In this document: one piece after another, positions 1-5,972 of the stretch | How positions within the stretch are numbered: position 1 is the stretch's first letter | Layout of the letters: every line of letters begins with the position of its first letter | Origin: DASUXY01 sp036377675 | GTDB taxonomy: Bacteria > Bacillota > Bacilli > Bacillales > Amphibacillaceae | Direction: 5' to 3' | Assembly: GCA_036377675.1 (NCBI GenBank) | Contig: DASUXY010000047.1 | Span: 1-6,085, forward strand | Length of the DNA: 6,085 nucleotides | Notes under the pieces: model-generated | Told to the model about the DNA's origin: nothing | Seen by the model: the letters and a program-made list of their open reading frames with translations, nothing else | Databases searched by the model: none | Translations under genes and position numbers: made by a program

Positions 1-90
1 GTTACTACTATATTCACCTGCCACATAACGGTATAGTCAATCGTCATAGACGACTTCATTATTATGAACTGGACTCGTGTGTCCACTCAT
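1..90 (-). other. Possible small gene remnant interrupted by one TGA, running off the left edge
   Basis: An ATG at 88-90 lies one base after the TAA of the 459-residue gene. The frame reads MSGHTSPVHNNEVVYDD, meets TGA at 37-39, then stays open as LYRYVAGEYSSN to base 1. Both sides look protein-like, and a TGG in place of TGA would give one continuous frame. I see no Shine-Dalgarno sequence before the ATG, so any translation would depend on coupling to the upstream gene. It could be a degraded small gene, a real 17-residue peptide, or chance. No family is recognised and the sequence needed to decide is outside the window. Confidence 0.18.
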
Positions 91-91
91 T

Positions 92-1471
92 TTAGATGAT
101 GATTTGTTGATGTTGAAGCAAATCCACAGTCATATTTAAAACAATATTTTGTTGTAACCATGAAGATTGAAGAGAAGATGTATCTTTAATTTCTTGATTG
201 CATTCTGAAAGGTAATCTATTTTCTGAAGTAAAAAACCATAGAGAAACAATTTTCCTTCCTTGGCGACCGATTTTCCTTTCTTAAATGAAGATAATTTTG
301 TAGGAACAAATTCTGATTTTGTAACAATGATTTCATGATCGATTTGTTTAATTTCTAAAACCGGCTCGGCAATAGGTATGTCATTTTTAAGAACAACTTC
401 GATTTCATACGTACCGATTACAACTGGAAGTTTTATCGTATAGTTGCCTACAGGTTTTTCCTTTTTAGAAGGAAAGATTGCCCCTACTGTCGCTCTTTGC
501 AAGTTGCTGTTCTTTTCTCGGCATTCCGAATGCTTGCGAAGATGGGATGAAAGGTGATATATTTTTGATTCAGCGAGTTCACAATACGGTGGATTCGTGT
601 ATACGTTTATTTGCTCAAATAACTTCGTCTGCAAATCAGGTGAGAAAGCATTTATCCGTTCGAGGAACTTATACATATATTTCTTCATAGAACCAATTAC
701 AGGCGGGTGCATAAACTGCTTAACATCTACATAAATGGAAATGGGAATTTTCTCTTGAATAACTTGTATATTCGAACTCGCTTGATCGTAAGTTATTTCA
801 CTCTTCATTTGTTCCTCGTTATTTTTTTCGGCCTGTGATGACACATCTTTTTTCCCGAAAGGATCATTGGAATGTTCTAAAAGATGGTCAATATTTTTAT
901 TCATATCTATCAGTTCTTCTGTTGTACCTTTTGCGACAGATTGCATAGAATACGCTTCCATAGAATCCTTTGATAATCTATCTTTTTGAGTCTTTTTATT
1001 CGCCTGTTCGTATTTCGTTCCTTGAGCACCCTGTTCACTCACGGAGGTTGATGACGTAAGAAATGTGGATCTGTTTTGTTTTTTTGAAGGTATTGTCGAA
1101 GCTGACCTTTGATGGCAACTTTCACTTTTAGTTGCACGTTTCTTCTTCATCCGACTCATTTGATAGCAAACAACATCACGATAAGAAATAGTTTTCTGCT
1201 TCTTTTTCTCAAAGGGCTGTTTTGTATTTGAATCATCATTTACTTCATTTTTAAAGTACTCTATAAATAACAATAAATATTTTAATTTCTCTCGAATCAA
1301 TAAATGTTCCACACGGAAAACACCATATTCATATAAAAATAACGTGTGATTACATGTTTCTAGTTTGAATGTCATCCACTCATTGAAGTTTGGTGCTACA
1401 AAAATCCTTTCAGTAATTTCCTTGGAAATAATATCACGCATCGTTTGATGATTAATCCATGGAGTTTTCAT
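92..1471 (-). CDS. Probable spore-associated protein with C-terminal SPOCS/BC_2427-like domain
   Basis: This is a 459-residue protein. The ATG at 1469-1471 is preceded by a strong ribosome site, AGGAGGGAGGA (1476-1486), four bases upstream, so the start is well supported. Residues 1-75 are compact, with hydrophobic patches (TLFLYEYGVF, YLLLFIEYF). Residues 80-240 are rich in Lys, Ser, Gln and Glu and probably disordered. Residues 240-459 form the conserved-looking part: KIPISIYVDV, then KLPVVIGTYEIEVVLK near 347-362, IVTKSEFVPTK near 382-392, KLFLYGFLLQKIDYLS near 407-422, and a terminal LNMTVDLLQ. That order resembles the SPOCS (DUF3794-like) and BC_2427-type domains of spore-surface proteins, as recalled rather than searched. 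No signal peptide or membrane segment is seen, which would fit assembly from the mother-cell cytoplasm. A SigK/SigE-like promoter upstream fits this role. The family assignment is moderate and the exact function is unknown. Confidence 0.62.
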   Translation of the reverse strand: MKTPWINHQTMRDIISKEITERIFVAPNFNEWMTFKLETCNHTLFLYEYGVFRVEHLLIREKLKYLLLFIEYFKNEVNDDSNTKQPFEKKKQKTISYRDVVCYQMSRMKKKRATKSESCHQRSASTIPSKKQNRSTFLTSSTSVSEQGAQGTKYEQANKKTQKDRLSKDSMEAYSMQSVAKGTTEELIDMNKNIDHLLEHSNDPFGKKDVSSQAEKNNEEQMKSEITYDQASSNIQVIQEKIPISIYVDVKQFMHPPVIGSMKKYMYKFLERINAFSPDLQTKLFEQINVYTNPPYCELAESKIYHLSSHLRKHSECREKNSNLQRATVGAIFPSKKEKPVGNYTIKLPVVIGTYEIEVVLKNDIPIAEPVLEIKQIDHEIIVTKSEFVPTKLSSFKKGKSVAKEGKLFLYGFLLQKIDYLSECNQEIKDTSSLQSSWLQQNIVLNMTVDLLQHQQIII

Positions 1472-1546
1472 AGAGTCCTCCCTCCTAGATCCACTCTGGT
1501 GCCATGTGAATGTTTACAATAATGGACCTTGTAAGGTTCTAATGTA

Positions 1547-1573
1547 TTATGTATGCATGCTCTCAGCTTTTGT
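1547..1573 (-). promoter_or_regulatory. Candidate mother-cell sigma (SigK/SigE-like) promoter for the 459-residue gene
   Basis: On the minus strand an AC dinucleotide (1572-1573, within GGGAC) is followed after exactly 16 bases by CATACATAA (1547-1555). The Bacillus SigK pattern is AC, 16-17 bases, then CATAnnnTA, so only one base of the -10 box differs. CATACATA also matches seven of eight bases of the SigE -10 box (CATACANT), but no good SigE -35 box is seen. The distance to the start codon is about 75 bases. A short dyad ACCTT-GT-AAGGT (1526-1537) lies in the leader. The elements are short, so a chance match is possible. Confidence 0.35.
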
Positions 1574-1645
1574 CCCTTATTTACGGCATTTTGGGCAGAT
1601 GACTAGTTTCCTTTCATGTAGGAGCAAATGTATCTTGATGACAAA

Positions 1646-1681
1646 AAAGAGTGTTATGCATGCACTGCGCTAACACTCTTT
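1646..1681 (-). terminator. Intrinsic terminator of yhgE
   Basis: Perfect 11-bp arms AAAGAGTGTTA (1646-1656) and TAACACTCTTT (1671-1681) enclose a 14-base loop. Read on the minus strand, the hairpin begins nine bases after the yhgE stop codon and its second arm runs into TTTTTTG, giving the U-tract of a Rho-independent terminator. It separates yhgE from the spore-type gene downstream, supporting separate transcription of the two. Confidence 0.9.
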
Positions 1682-1690
1682 CTTATCTAA

Positions 1691-4147
1691 TTAAACGGCT
1701 TTTTCTACCTTTGAAGACACTAGCTTTTTATGTTTAAACACAAAATAAGTAGCCGTTAAGATCATAAAGACGACAATATACGCTACTAAAATAGCTATAT
1801 TTTGCCACATAAACGTATAATCACCACTTGAAATAACTGCTTTAAACGCTTGAACCGTATATGTCATCGGGAGTAACGTATGAAGCGGTTGAATCACTTT
1901 CGGTATTAATTCTAATGGAAATGTTCCCGCACTCGTTGTCAATTGTAAAATCAAAATAACAATGGCTATAAAACGGCCCGGGTCACCGAACAACGTTACT
2001 AAAAACTGAATGAGTGTCATAAACACGAGACTCGTTATAATCGATACGAAGATAAATAATGATACACTTTTCACTTCAATTCCGAGTCCTATTAAAAGAA
2101 TGAAATCGACGATTAGCGCTTGAACAATTCCAACAATAGCCATGACACCAAATTTTCCAAAGAACCAAGTAAGCCCATTTCTTGGTCGTTTAGCTGGATC
2201 ATTCATATTGTAGACGATCGTCATTAAGAGCGAGCCGACAAACAATCCTAACGATATAAAATAAGGTGCAAATCCTGTACCATAATTTGGGACTTCATTC
2301 ATTTCTTGTTTATCAACATTAACCGGGTCACCCATCATCTCATACGTAGCGTCATCTGAACGTACAGAGCCTACTTCATCAGCAGCATCATGCATTTTAT
2401 CATTCAATTCCGCTGTTCCGTCTGATAACTTTTCTGTCCCTTCGGTTAAATCTGTTGAACCGTCAGCTAATTGTTCGGTTCCTTCTTGTAATCGTGATGA
2501 ACCATCTGATAATTTACTCATTCCATTGGCCAATTGTATAGAACCTAAGGCTAAATCGCTTGCACCTTGATTCGCTTCCGCTAGTTTTTTCGTAAATGTT
2601 TGCATATGTCCGACATATTCATTTTGCCCATTTTTCAATTGTGTCGAACCTTCCTTCAATTGCTCAGTTCCCTCAGCTAGTTGATGGACGCCACCTTGCA
2701 ACGTTTTCTGTCCTTCTTGGATCGCATTCAAGCCCTCTTGCAATTCGTTAAAAACCGGATCGACAGCTGTTTTAATTTGACTTTTAATCCCGTCAGTTGA
2801 ATTTCCAGAAAGCTGCTCATTAACGGCATTTTTATATTCCGTAAAGCCACTATCAATTCCTACAATCGTTTGATCGATTGCTGCGTTAATATTTGGAGCT
2901 AGCTGTTGTTCTAATCCTTGTTGAACGATATCTTTTGAGGGGGCGTCTTCTCCTAAGGCGCTGATGATTTGTCCTATGACTTGTTCATCAACACCATTTT
3001 TCAGAAGAATTTCTGCCAGTTTTTCGCCTTGTTCTTCTTGTTGAGCGACAATTGTTTCCGCAACATGGTCTGCAATCCCTGAAGTTAACCCTAAAGCGAG
3101 TTCATCTGTGAGTCCACTTTCAATGCCCGATTGCAATTCATTCAATCCTTCATTCATTTTCTCACTGCCATCTTCAACCGTACTTTCGATCGTTTCTGTA
3201 ATCGCCTCGGCCATTTGTGTAGGTAATTGTTCTTGAAACTGTGCTAACCCATCTGATAGCTCTTTTGTTCCATCGATTAACTCTGGTAATTTTCTACTCA
3301 TTTCTTGAAGTCCATCACTTGCTTCATTTATTCCATTGGCTAATTGGTTTGATCCTTCTTGAACATCTTTTGAAGCCGTGAGGAGCTCATCACTACCGCT
3401 ATATAGTTGTCCCATACCATCAGCGAGTTCACTGAAGCCATCTCGCAAATCACCTGCTCCCGAATACGCATCATGAATTCCATCCGTAAACAAATTCGAC
3501 TGGCTATGGAAAATGGCTAAATGTTCTTCTAAACTTCTCGATCCATCATTAATTTCCATAGCTCCTTCATGCAATGAGTTTGTTCCATCATTCGCTTCTT
3601 TTAGTCCATCAGCAACTTCTGTCACCTTATCAAACATCGTTTCTGCATATGTTGCTGATACCTCTTTAGAAATGGCGAGTTTAATTTCTTTCATCGCTGT
3701 TTCACCGATTTGTGAAGAAAGAAAGTTATAGCTTTCATTCGGCACATATTTTAACTGTAGTTTTTCCGGTTTATCAGCCATCACTGTCGTCGCATTATGA
3801 GAAAAATCTTCTGGTATTTCGACGAGCAAATAATATTTTTGTTTTTTTAAGTCACGATAACCCTCTTCTTTGGAAACAAAATGAAATTGAAACTCATCAT
3901 TTTCTTTTAACTTGTCAACGAGTTCATTTCCTATTTCCAAATGTTCGCCTTCATATGTTGCCCCCGTATCTTCATTGACGATTGCTACCGGTAGATCTTC
4001 TAAATGATCATACGGATCCCAAAATGACCAAAGAAACATCCCCGCATACATGAGTGGTACAAATAGTATCGCAATAATAGCGATGAGCACTTTTTTATCT
4101 TGGAATATTTTCTTCCATTCCGAAACAAATAACGACCTTTCCATCAC
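1691..4147 (-). CDS. yhgE: YhgE/Pip-family membrane protein with LxxG heptad-repeat ectodomain
   Basis: This 818-residue protein has the YhgE/Pip layout: a short cytoplasmic start, one membrane segment near 20-43, a large extracytoplasmic region (about 45-625), then roughly five C-terminal membrane segments (about 626-647, 661-690, 694-720, 725-748, 780-804) resembling an ABC-2 type permease. The ectodomain carries many xxxLxxG heptads, in blocks near 190-300 and 470-585 (for example ELADGMGQLYSG, QLADGSTDLTEG), separated by a repeat-poor, Gln/Glu-rich stretch near 305-465. Relatives include Lactococcus Pip (phage infection) and the YueB/EsaA proteins of type VII secretion. No other type VII genes are present here. 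Its transported substrate, if any, is unknown. Start is GTG at 4145-4147 or the adjoining ATG at 4142-4144, with AGGAAGGGG upstream. It follows a TetR gene, as yhgE follows yhgD in B. subtilis, and has a matching operator upstream. Confidence 0.9.
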   Translation of the reverse strand: MMERSLFVSEWKKIFQDKKVLIAIIAILFVPLMYAGMFLWSFWDPYDHLEDLPVAIVNEDTGATYEGEHLEIGNELVDKLKENDEFQFHFVSKEEGYRDLKKQKYYLLVEIPEDFSHNATTVMADKPEKLQLKYVPNESYNFLSSQIGETAMKEIKLAISKEVSATYAETMFDKVTEVADGLKEANDGTNSLHEGAMEINDGSRSLEEHLAIFHSQSNLFTDGIHDAYSGAGDLRDGFSELADGMGQLYSGSDELLTASKDVQEGSNQLANGINEASDGLQEMSRKLPELIDGTKELSDGLAQFQEQLPTQMAEAITETIESTVEDGSEKMNEGLNELQSGIESGLTDELALGLTSGIADHVAETIVAQQEEQGEKLAEILLKNGVDEQVIGQIISALGEDAPSKDIVQQGLEQQLAPNINAAIDQTIVGIDSGFTEYKNAVNEQLSGNSTDGIKSQIKTAVDPVFNELQEGLNAIQEGQKTLQGGVHQLAEGTEQLKEGSTQLKNGQNEYVGHMQTFTKKLAEANQGASDLALGSIQLANGMSKLSDGSSRLQEGTEQLADGSTDLTEGTEKLSDGTAELNDKMHDAADEVGSVRSDDATYEMMGDPVNVDKQEMNEVPNYGTGFAPYFISLGLFVGSLLMTIVYNMNDPAKRPRNGLTWFFGKFGVMAIVGIVQALIVDFILLIGLGIEVKSVSLFIFVSIITSLVFMTLIQFLVTLFGDPGRFIAIVILILQLTTSAGTFPLELIPKVIQPLHTLLPMTYTVQAFKAVISSGDYTFMWQNIAILVAYIVVFMILTATYFVFKHKKLVSSKVEKAV

Positions 4148-4172
4148 TAAAAAACCCCTTCCTAATAACGTT

Positions 4173-4195
4173 TGACCATTTTGGTTATTTGGTCA
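4173..4195. promoter_or_regulatory. TetR operator O1 in front of yhgE
   Basis: A 23-bp dyad with half-sites TGACCA (4173-4178) and TGGTCA (4190-4195) separated by 11 bases. It matches the operator before the tetR gene at 21 of 23 positions, 23 of 25 if one flanking base each side is included. It lies 25 bases upstream of the yhgE start. The central GGT makes a second small dyad with the left half-site (ACCA-TTT-TGGT). Being present before both genes of the pair, it is very likely the binding site of the linked TetR protein; binding itself is inferred. Confidence 0.78.
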
Positions 4196-4206
4196 TTTTG
4201 GTGAAT

Positions 4207-4212
4207 AAAATA
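4207..4212 (-). promoter_or_regulatory. Possible weak -10 box for yhgE
   Basis: TATTTT on the minus strand lies 11 bp upstream of operator O1. The -10 box of tetR is 12 bp upstream of operator O2, so the geometry matches. However, the bases 17 upstream (AGCTGT, 4230-4235) are a poor -35 box and fall inside the 9-4-9 hairpin. If this is the yhgE promoter it is weak or needs help; readthrough from tetR is the alternative. Confidence 0.25.
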
Positions 4213-4214
4213 GA

Positions 4215-4236
4215 CAGCTGTTACATTTAACAGCTG
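4215..4236 (-). terminator. Perfect 9-4-9 hairpin between tetR and yhgE, possible tetR terminator
   Basis: Arms CAGCTGTTA (4215-4223) and TAACAGCTG (4228-4236) are perfectly complementary around a four-base loop. On the minus strand the hairpin lies about 50 bases after the tetR stop and is followed by TCTATTTTATT, a broken U-tract. That suggests a weak terminator or attenuator that would let some tetR transcripts continue into yhgE. Because it also overlaps the expected -35 position of yhgE, a second protein-binding site is an alternative. Confidence 0.5.
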
Positions 4237-4287
4237 AATGATTCAATAAGCTTGAGTATGCCTTTGTGTCATGTTAAGATAATAGAA

Positions 4288-4863
4288 TTACCTCTTAGAC
4301 AGTCCCTCAAACATATATAAGGTGAATAATCGGGAAATCTCATCCTTCTCCAAAGGCTCGTGATATTTCTCCCATTCAAAGATGAGTGTAATGTATAAAT
4401 TTAGCATAACGAACGCTGTTATTTCTGGGTCACAATCCTTAATTTCACCTTTATCAATAGCCTTTTGCACAATTCCTTTAATATAAGAAACGATCACATT
4501 TTCTAACCTTTGAATCACTTCCGAAACTAACGGGGTACCCATTTCCTTTTCTTCTTGTAAAAGTTTGATCATCAACTGATGGTCTTGACGAAATTCTAAC
4601 AATTTAAACAGAGCTCGCTCCGCATTCCCATAAAATGTTAAATTTGCATCCATCGCCTCTTCTGCTGCAGCTTTCATTTCACTAATTAAAGAGGTTATGA
4701 TTTCATCGAACAAATCTTCTTTATTTTTATAAAACGTATAGATCGTTCCTTTGCCCACTTTGGCAAGTTTGGCTACTTGATCCATTGTCGTTGCTTTATA
4801 TCCAAACATGGAAAATGATTTTGTAGCCGCATCAACTATCATTTGTTTTCGATCGACTGCCAC
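4288..4863 (-). CDS. yhgD: TetR/AcrR-family repressor linked to yhgE
   Basis: This 191-residue protein is a typical TetR-family size. Residues 1-52 form the DNA-binding domain: an N-terminal helix (RKQMIVDAATKSFSMFGY) followed by TTMDQVAKLAKVGKGTIYTF and YKNKEDLF, with the family's conserved Gly-Tyr-x-x-T-T, VGKGTIY and F/YK-KE-LF features. Residues 55-191 are helical and form the ligand/dimer domain, which is variable and does not reveal the ligand. I chose the GTG at 4861-4863 because AGGAGGT lies six bases upstream; a further TTG at 4882-4884 extends the frame by seven codons but touches the operator and has no ribosome site. The gene precedes yhgE, matching yhgD-yhgE in B. subtilis; the symbol rests on that context. 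Operators before both genes indicate autorepression and control of yhgE. Confidence 0.9.
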   Translation of the reverse strand: MAVDRKQMIVDAATKSFSMFGYKATTMDQVAKLAKVGKGTIYTFYKNKEDLFDEIITSLISEMKAAAEEAMDANLTFYGNAERALFKLLEFRQDHQLMIKLLQEEKEMGTPLVSEVIQRLENVIVSYIKGIVQKAIDKGEIKDCDPEITAFVMLNLYITLIFEWEKYHEPLEKDEISRLFTLYMFEGLSKR

Positions 4864-4869
4864 CTCCCC

Positions 4870-4876
4870 ACCTCCT
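4870..4876 (-). promoter_or_regulatory. Ribosome binding site that fixes the tetR start
   Basis: AGGAGGT on the minus strand lies six bases before GTG 4861-4863. This excludes the longer reading from TTG 4882-4884, whose first codons would be the ribosome site itself (reading LRGGGE). Confidence 0.8.
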
Positions 4877-4885
4877 CTTAACAAT

Positions 4886-4908
4886 TGACCATTTAGGTTT
4901 TTTGGTCA
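4886..4908. promoter_or_regulatory. TetR operator O2 in front of tetR
   Basis: Half-sites TGACCA (4886-4891) and TGGTCA (4903-4908) with the same 11-bp spacing as O1, differing from it at only two spacer positions. It begins about seven bases downstream of the expected transcription start of the tetR promoter and ends 22 bases before the GTG. A repressor bound here would block early elongation or promoter clearance, giving negative autoregulation. Confidence 0.8.
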
Positions 4909-4920
4909 TGAACAGTTGAT

Positions 4921-4949
4921 AGCATATCATATCTTTAAAAGAGAAACAA
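4921..4949 (-). promoter_or_regulatory. Sigma-A promoter of tetR
   Basis: On the minus strand, TTGTTT (-35, 4944-4949) and TATGCT (-10, 4921-4926) are separated by exactly 17 bp. Four of six bases match the consensus in each box. The predicted start near 4914 places operator O2 directly after it. An overlapping TATGAT five bases upstream is an alternative -10 but with shorter spacing. Confidence 0.65.
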
Positions 4950-4963
4950 TTTAAATGATAGAT

Positions 4964-4985
4964 GAACATTCAAACGTGAATGTTC
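4964..4985. repeat. Perfect 9-4-9 inverted repeat upstream of the tetR promoter
   Basis: Arms GAACATTCA (4964-4972) and TGAATGTTC (4977-4985) surround AACG. It lies 14 bp upstream of the tetR -35 box. Neither strand shows a U-tract after it, so it is not a good terminator. Its position fits a binding site for a regulator other than the linked TetR, whose half-sites differ. It is not a LexA or FadR consensus site as I know them. Confidence 0.5.
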
Positions 4986-5292
4986 GATGATACATTGTAA
5001 CAATTTTATCCTATAGGAGACCGTCATCCTCATCTAATAAATTGTTCAATAAAATTGAGTAATGTCCTGTTTTAAGGAGGACATCCAATCTCTTCTTCAA
5101 TACGCTTTTTGCTGATCATCGTATGGCAAACGTTTACTCAACATCTTCTGCCCCTTTCTTATAGAAACAAATGTAGCAATCAATATCTTGTTACAAACAT
5201 AGGCGTACTTAACTCGTCATGATTTATGCTTATTGTAACTGACCTTACTTTTGACTCAACCTTCTTTTTACACACGTTTTAACATAAAAAAC
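4986..5292. other. Gene-free stretch with short inverted repeats
   Basis: I see no convincing coding region on either strand. Short dyads occur: ATTGT-A-ACAAT (4994-5004), TCAAT-AAA-ATTGA (5046-5058) and ATGTCCT/AGGACAT (5062-5068, 5078-5084, with an AGGAGG overlapping the second arm). A 15-codon minus-strand frame (5097-5144) has a weak AAGGGG six bases upstream, but nothing else supports it. The stretch may be leader or spacer DNA, or an eroded gene. Confidence 0.45.
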
Positions 5293-5341
5293 AACAGACA
5301 GATTTACATGCTCACTGACGCACATGTGTAATCTGTCTGTT
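5293..5341 (-). terminator. Intrinsic terminator of the 147-residue gene
   Basis: Perfect 12-bp arms AACAGACAGATT (5293-5304) and AATCTGTCTGTT (5330-5341). Pairing continues inside as ACATG/CATGT after a small bulge. On the minus strand the second arm is followed by GTTTTTTATG, a good U-tract. It lies about 130 bases after the stop codon of the 147-residue gene, the nearest upstream gene on that strand, leaving a long 3' untranslated region. On the plus strand no U-tract follows. Confidence 0.85.
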
Positions 5342-5389
5342 TAAAGCGTTCTAACGAAATAGTTATTCATTTTTATTTTTGTAGAAATT

Positions 5390-5402
5390 CATTTGACAAA
5401 TG
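5390..5402. repeat. 13-bp palindrome CATTTG-A-CAAATG
   Basis: A perfect six-base dyad around one base, in the 3' untranslated region of the 147-residue gene. It contains TTGACA on the plus strand, a consensus -35 box, with TTTTAT 18 bp downstream as a poor -10. No plus-strand gene follows, so a promoter reading would imply antisense RNA. Chance in AT-rich DNA is also possible. Confidence 0.2.
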
Positions 5403-5472
5403 GTATGGGATACATTTTTATTGACTGAATGATATTGTGGAATGTTTGTAGAAGTTAAATAGAAGAATTGAC

Positions 5473-5916
5473 TTATGCTTCTTTGACATTGGCATTTTGT
5501 TTCTTAACATACTGTTTTCCTTTTTGCAACCATTTTCGTTTTGCTTCTGCTCGTCGTTTCTTTTCTTTCACAATTGGAGTAAAGTATTTATTCGCAAACT
5601 CAATCGTCTTTTTCCACGTAGGAAAAAAAACAACTTCATTCCTACGATTCTTTTTAGATGGATTTGGGTGATCCTTGTCATTCAAACAAACCCCAAATAT
5701 ACGATCCTTGGACTTTAACATATCATAGACTAATTTTTTATTTTTCTTAGTGGAGCAAAGATCATCCACAGTTCCTATGAAAGTAGAATCATGATCATTA
5801 AACGATTTAACATCAAATCGCTTCGTACTTCGAAAAACTTTGTGGTCATCTGCATAAACCCATAAAATAGTCCCACGTTTTACATCCTTACAAAAAGTTA
5901 CTTTATTTTTATCCAT
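5473..5916 (-). CDS. Unrecognised strongly basic 147-residue protein
   Basis: I do not recognise a family. The ATG at 5914-5916 has GAGGG seven bases upstream, so the start is reasonable. The protein holds 29 Lys and 9 Arg against about 18 acidic residues. Residues 1-50 look beta-rich (TILWVYADDHKVFRS, STFIGTV). Residues 80-100 contain a polar linker (NDKDHPNPSKKNRRNE) followed by VVFFPTWKKTIEFANKYF. Residues 115-147 form a very basic, probably helical tail (KEKKRRAEAKRKW, KGKQYVKKQ). No signal peptide or membrane segment is seen, so it is probably cytoplasmic. The basic tail could bind nucleic acid, which is inference from charge alone. It appears to be a single-gene unit, with its own -10 box upstream and terminator downstream. 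Three Cys (C9, C54, C77) are too scattered to suggest a metal site. Confidence 0.7.
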   Translation of the reverse strand: MDKNKVTFCKDVKRGTILWVYADDHKVFRSTKRFDVKSFNDHDSTFIGTVDDLCSTKKNKKLVYDMLKSKDRIFGVCLNDKDHPNPSKKNRRNEVVFFPTWKKTIEFANKYFTPIVKEKKRRAEAKRKWLQKGKQYVKKQNANVKEA

Positions 5917-5934
5917 GATGTCACCCTCGCTGAA

Positions 5935-5949
5935 TAGTAAAGTTTACTA
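5935..5949. promoter_or_regulatory. Candidate operator TAGTAAA-G-TTTACTA
   Basis: A 15-bp near-perfect dyad with seven-base arms around one base lies between the -10 box and the start codon of the 147-residue gene. A second related dyad, TAGT-ATAC-ACTA (5966-5977), overlaps the -10 box. Sites placed this way are typical of repressor binding, but the regulator is unknown and not evident in the window. Confidence 0.3.
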
Positions 5950-5966
5950 GAAAAACTTCTATTATT

Positions 5967-5972
5967 AGTATA
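5967..5972 (-). promoter_or_regulatory. -10 box for the 147-residue gene
   Basis: TATACT on the minus strand matches five of six consensus bases and lies 50 bp upstream of the ATG. The -35 position 17 bp upstream reads GTGCAT, which is poor. TTGAAA occurs nearby, but only seven bases away, too close to be its -35 box. The promoter is therefore incomplete or uses help from an activator. Confidence 0.35.

Noticed and set aside
1632..1690. Plus-strand short frame starting near AGGAGCAAATG and running through 1646-1681
   Set aside because: The ribosome site is only three bases from the ATG and the frame runs through the yhgE terminator hairpin, so it is probably chance.
2400..3620. DNA-level repetition in 21-bp steps in the middle of yhgE
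   Set aside because: It is explained by the xxxLxxG heptads of the protein and is not a separate repeat array.
1691..4147. Type VII secretion component (EsaA/YueB)
   Set aside because: The architecture is related, but no WXG100, YukD, YukC or EssC gene is present, and the adjacent TetR gene points to the stand-alone YhgE branch.
4882..4884. TTG as the tetR start codon
   Set aside because: It has no ribosome site and would translate the AGGAGGT ribosome site of the better GTG start at 4861-4863.
5097..5144. Minus-strand 15-codon frame MLSKRLPYDDQQKAY with AAGGGG upstream
   Set aside because: It is very short, the ribosome site is weak, and no promoter or recognisable peptide family supports it.
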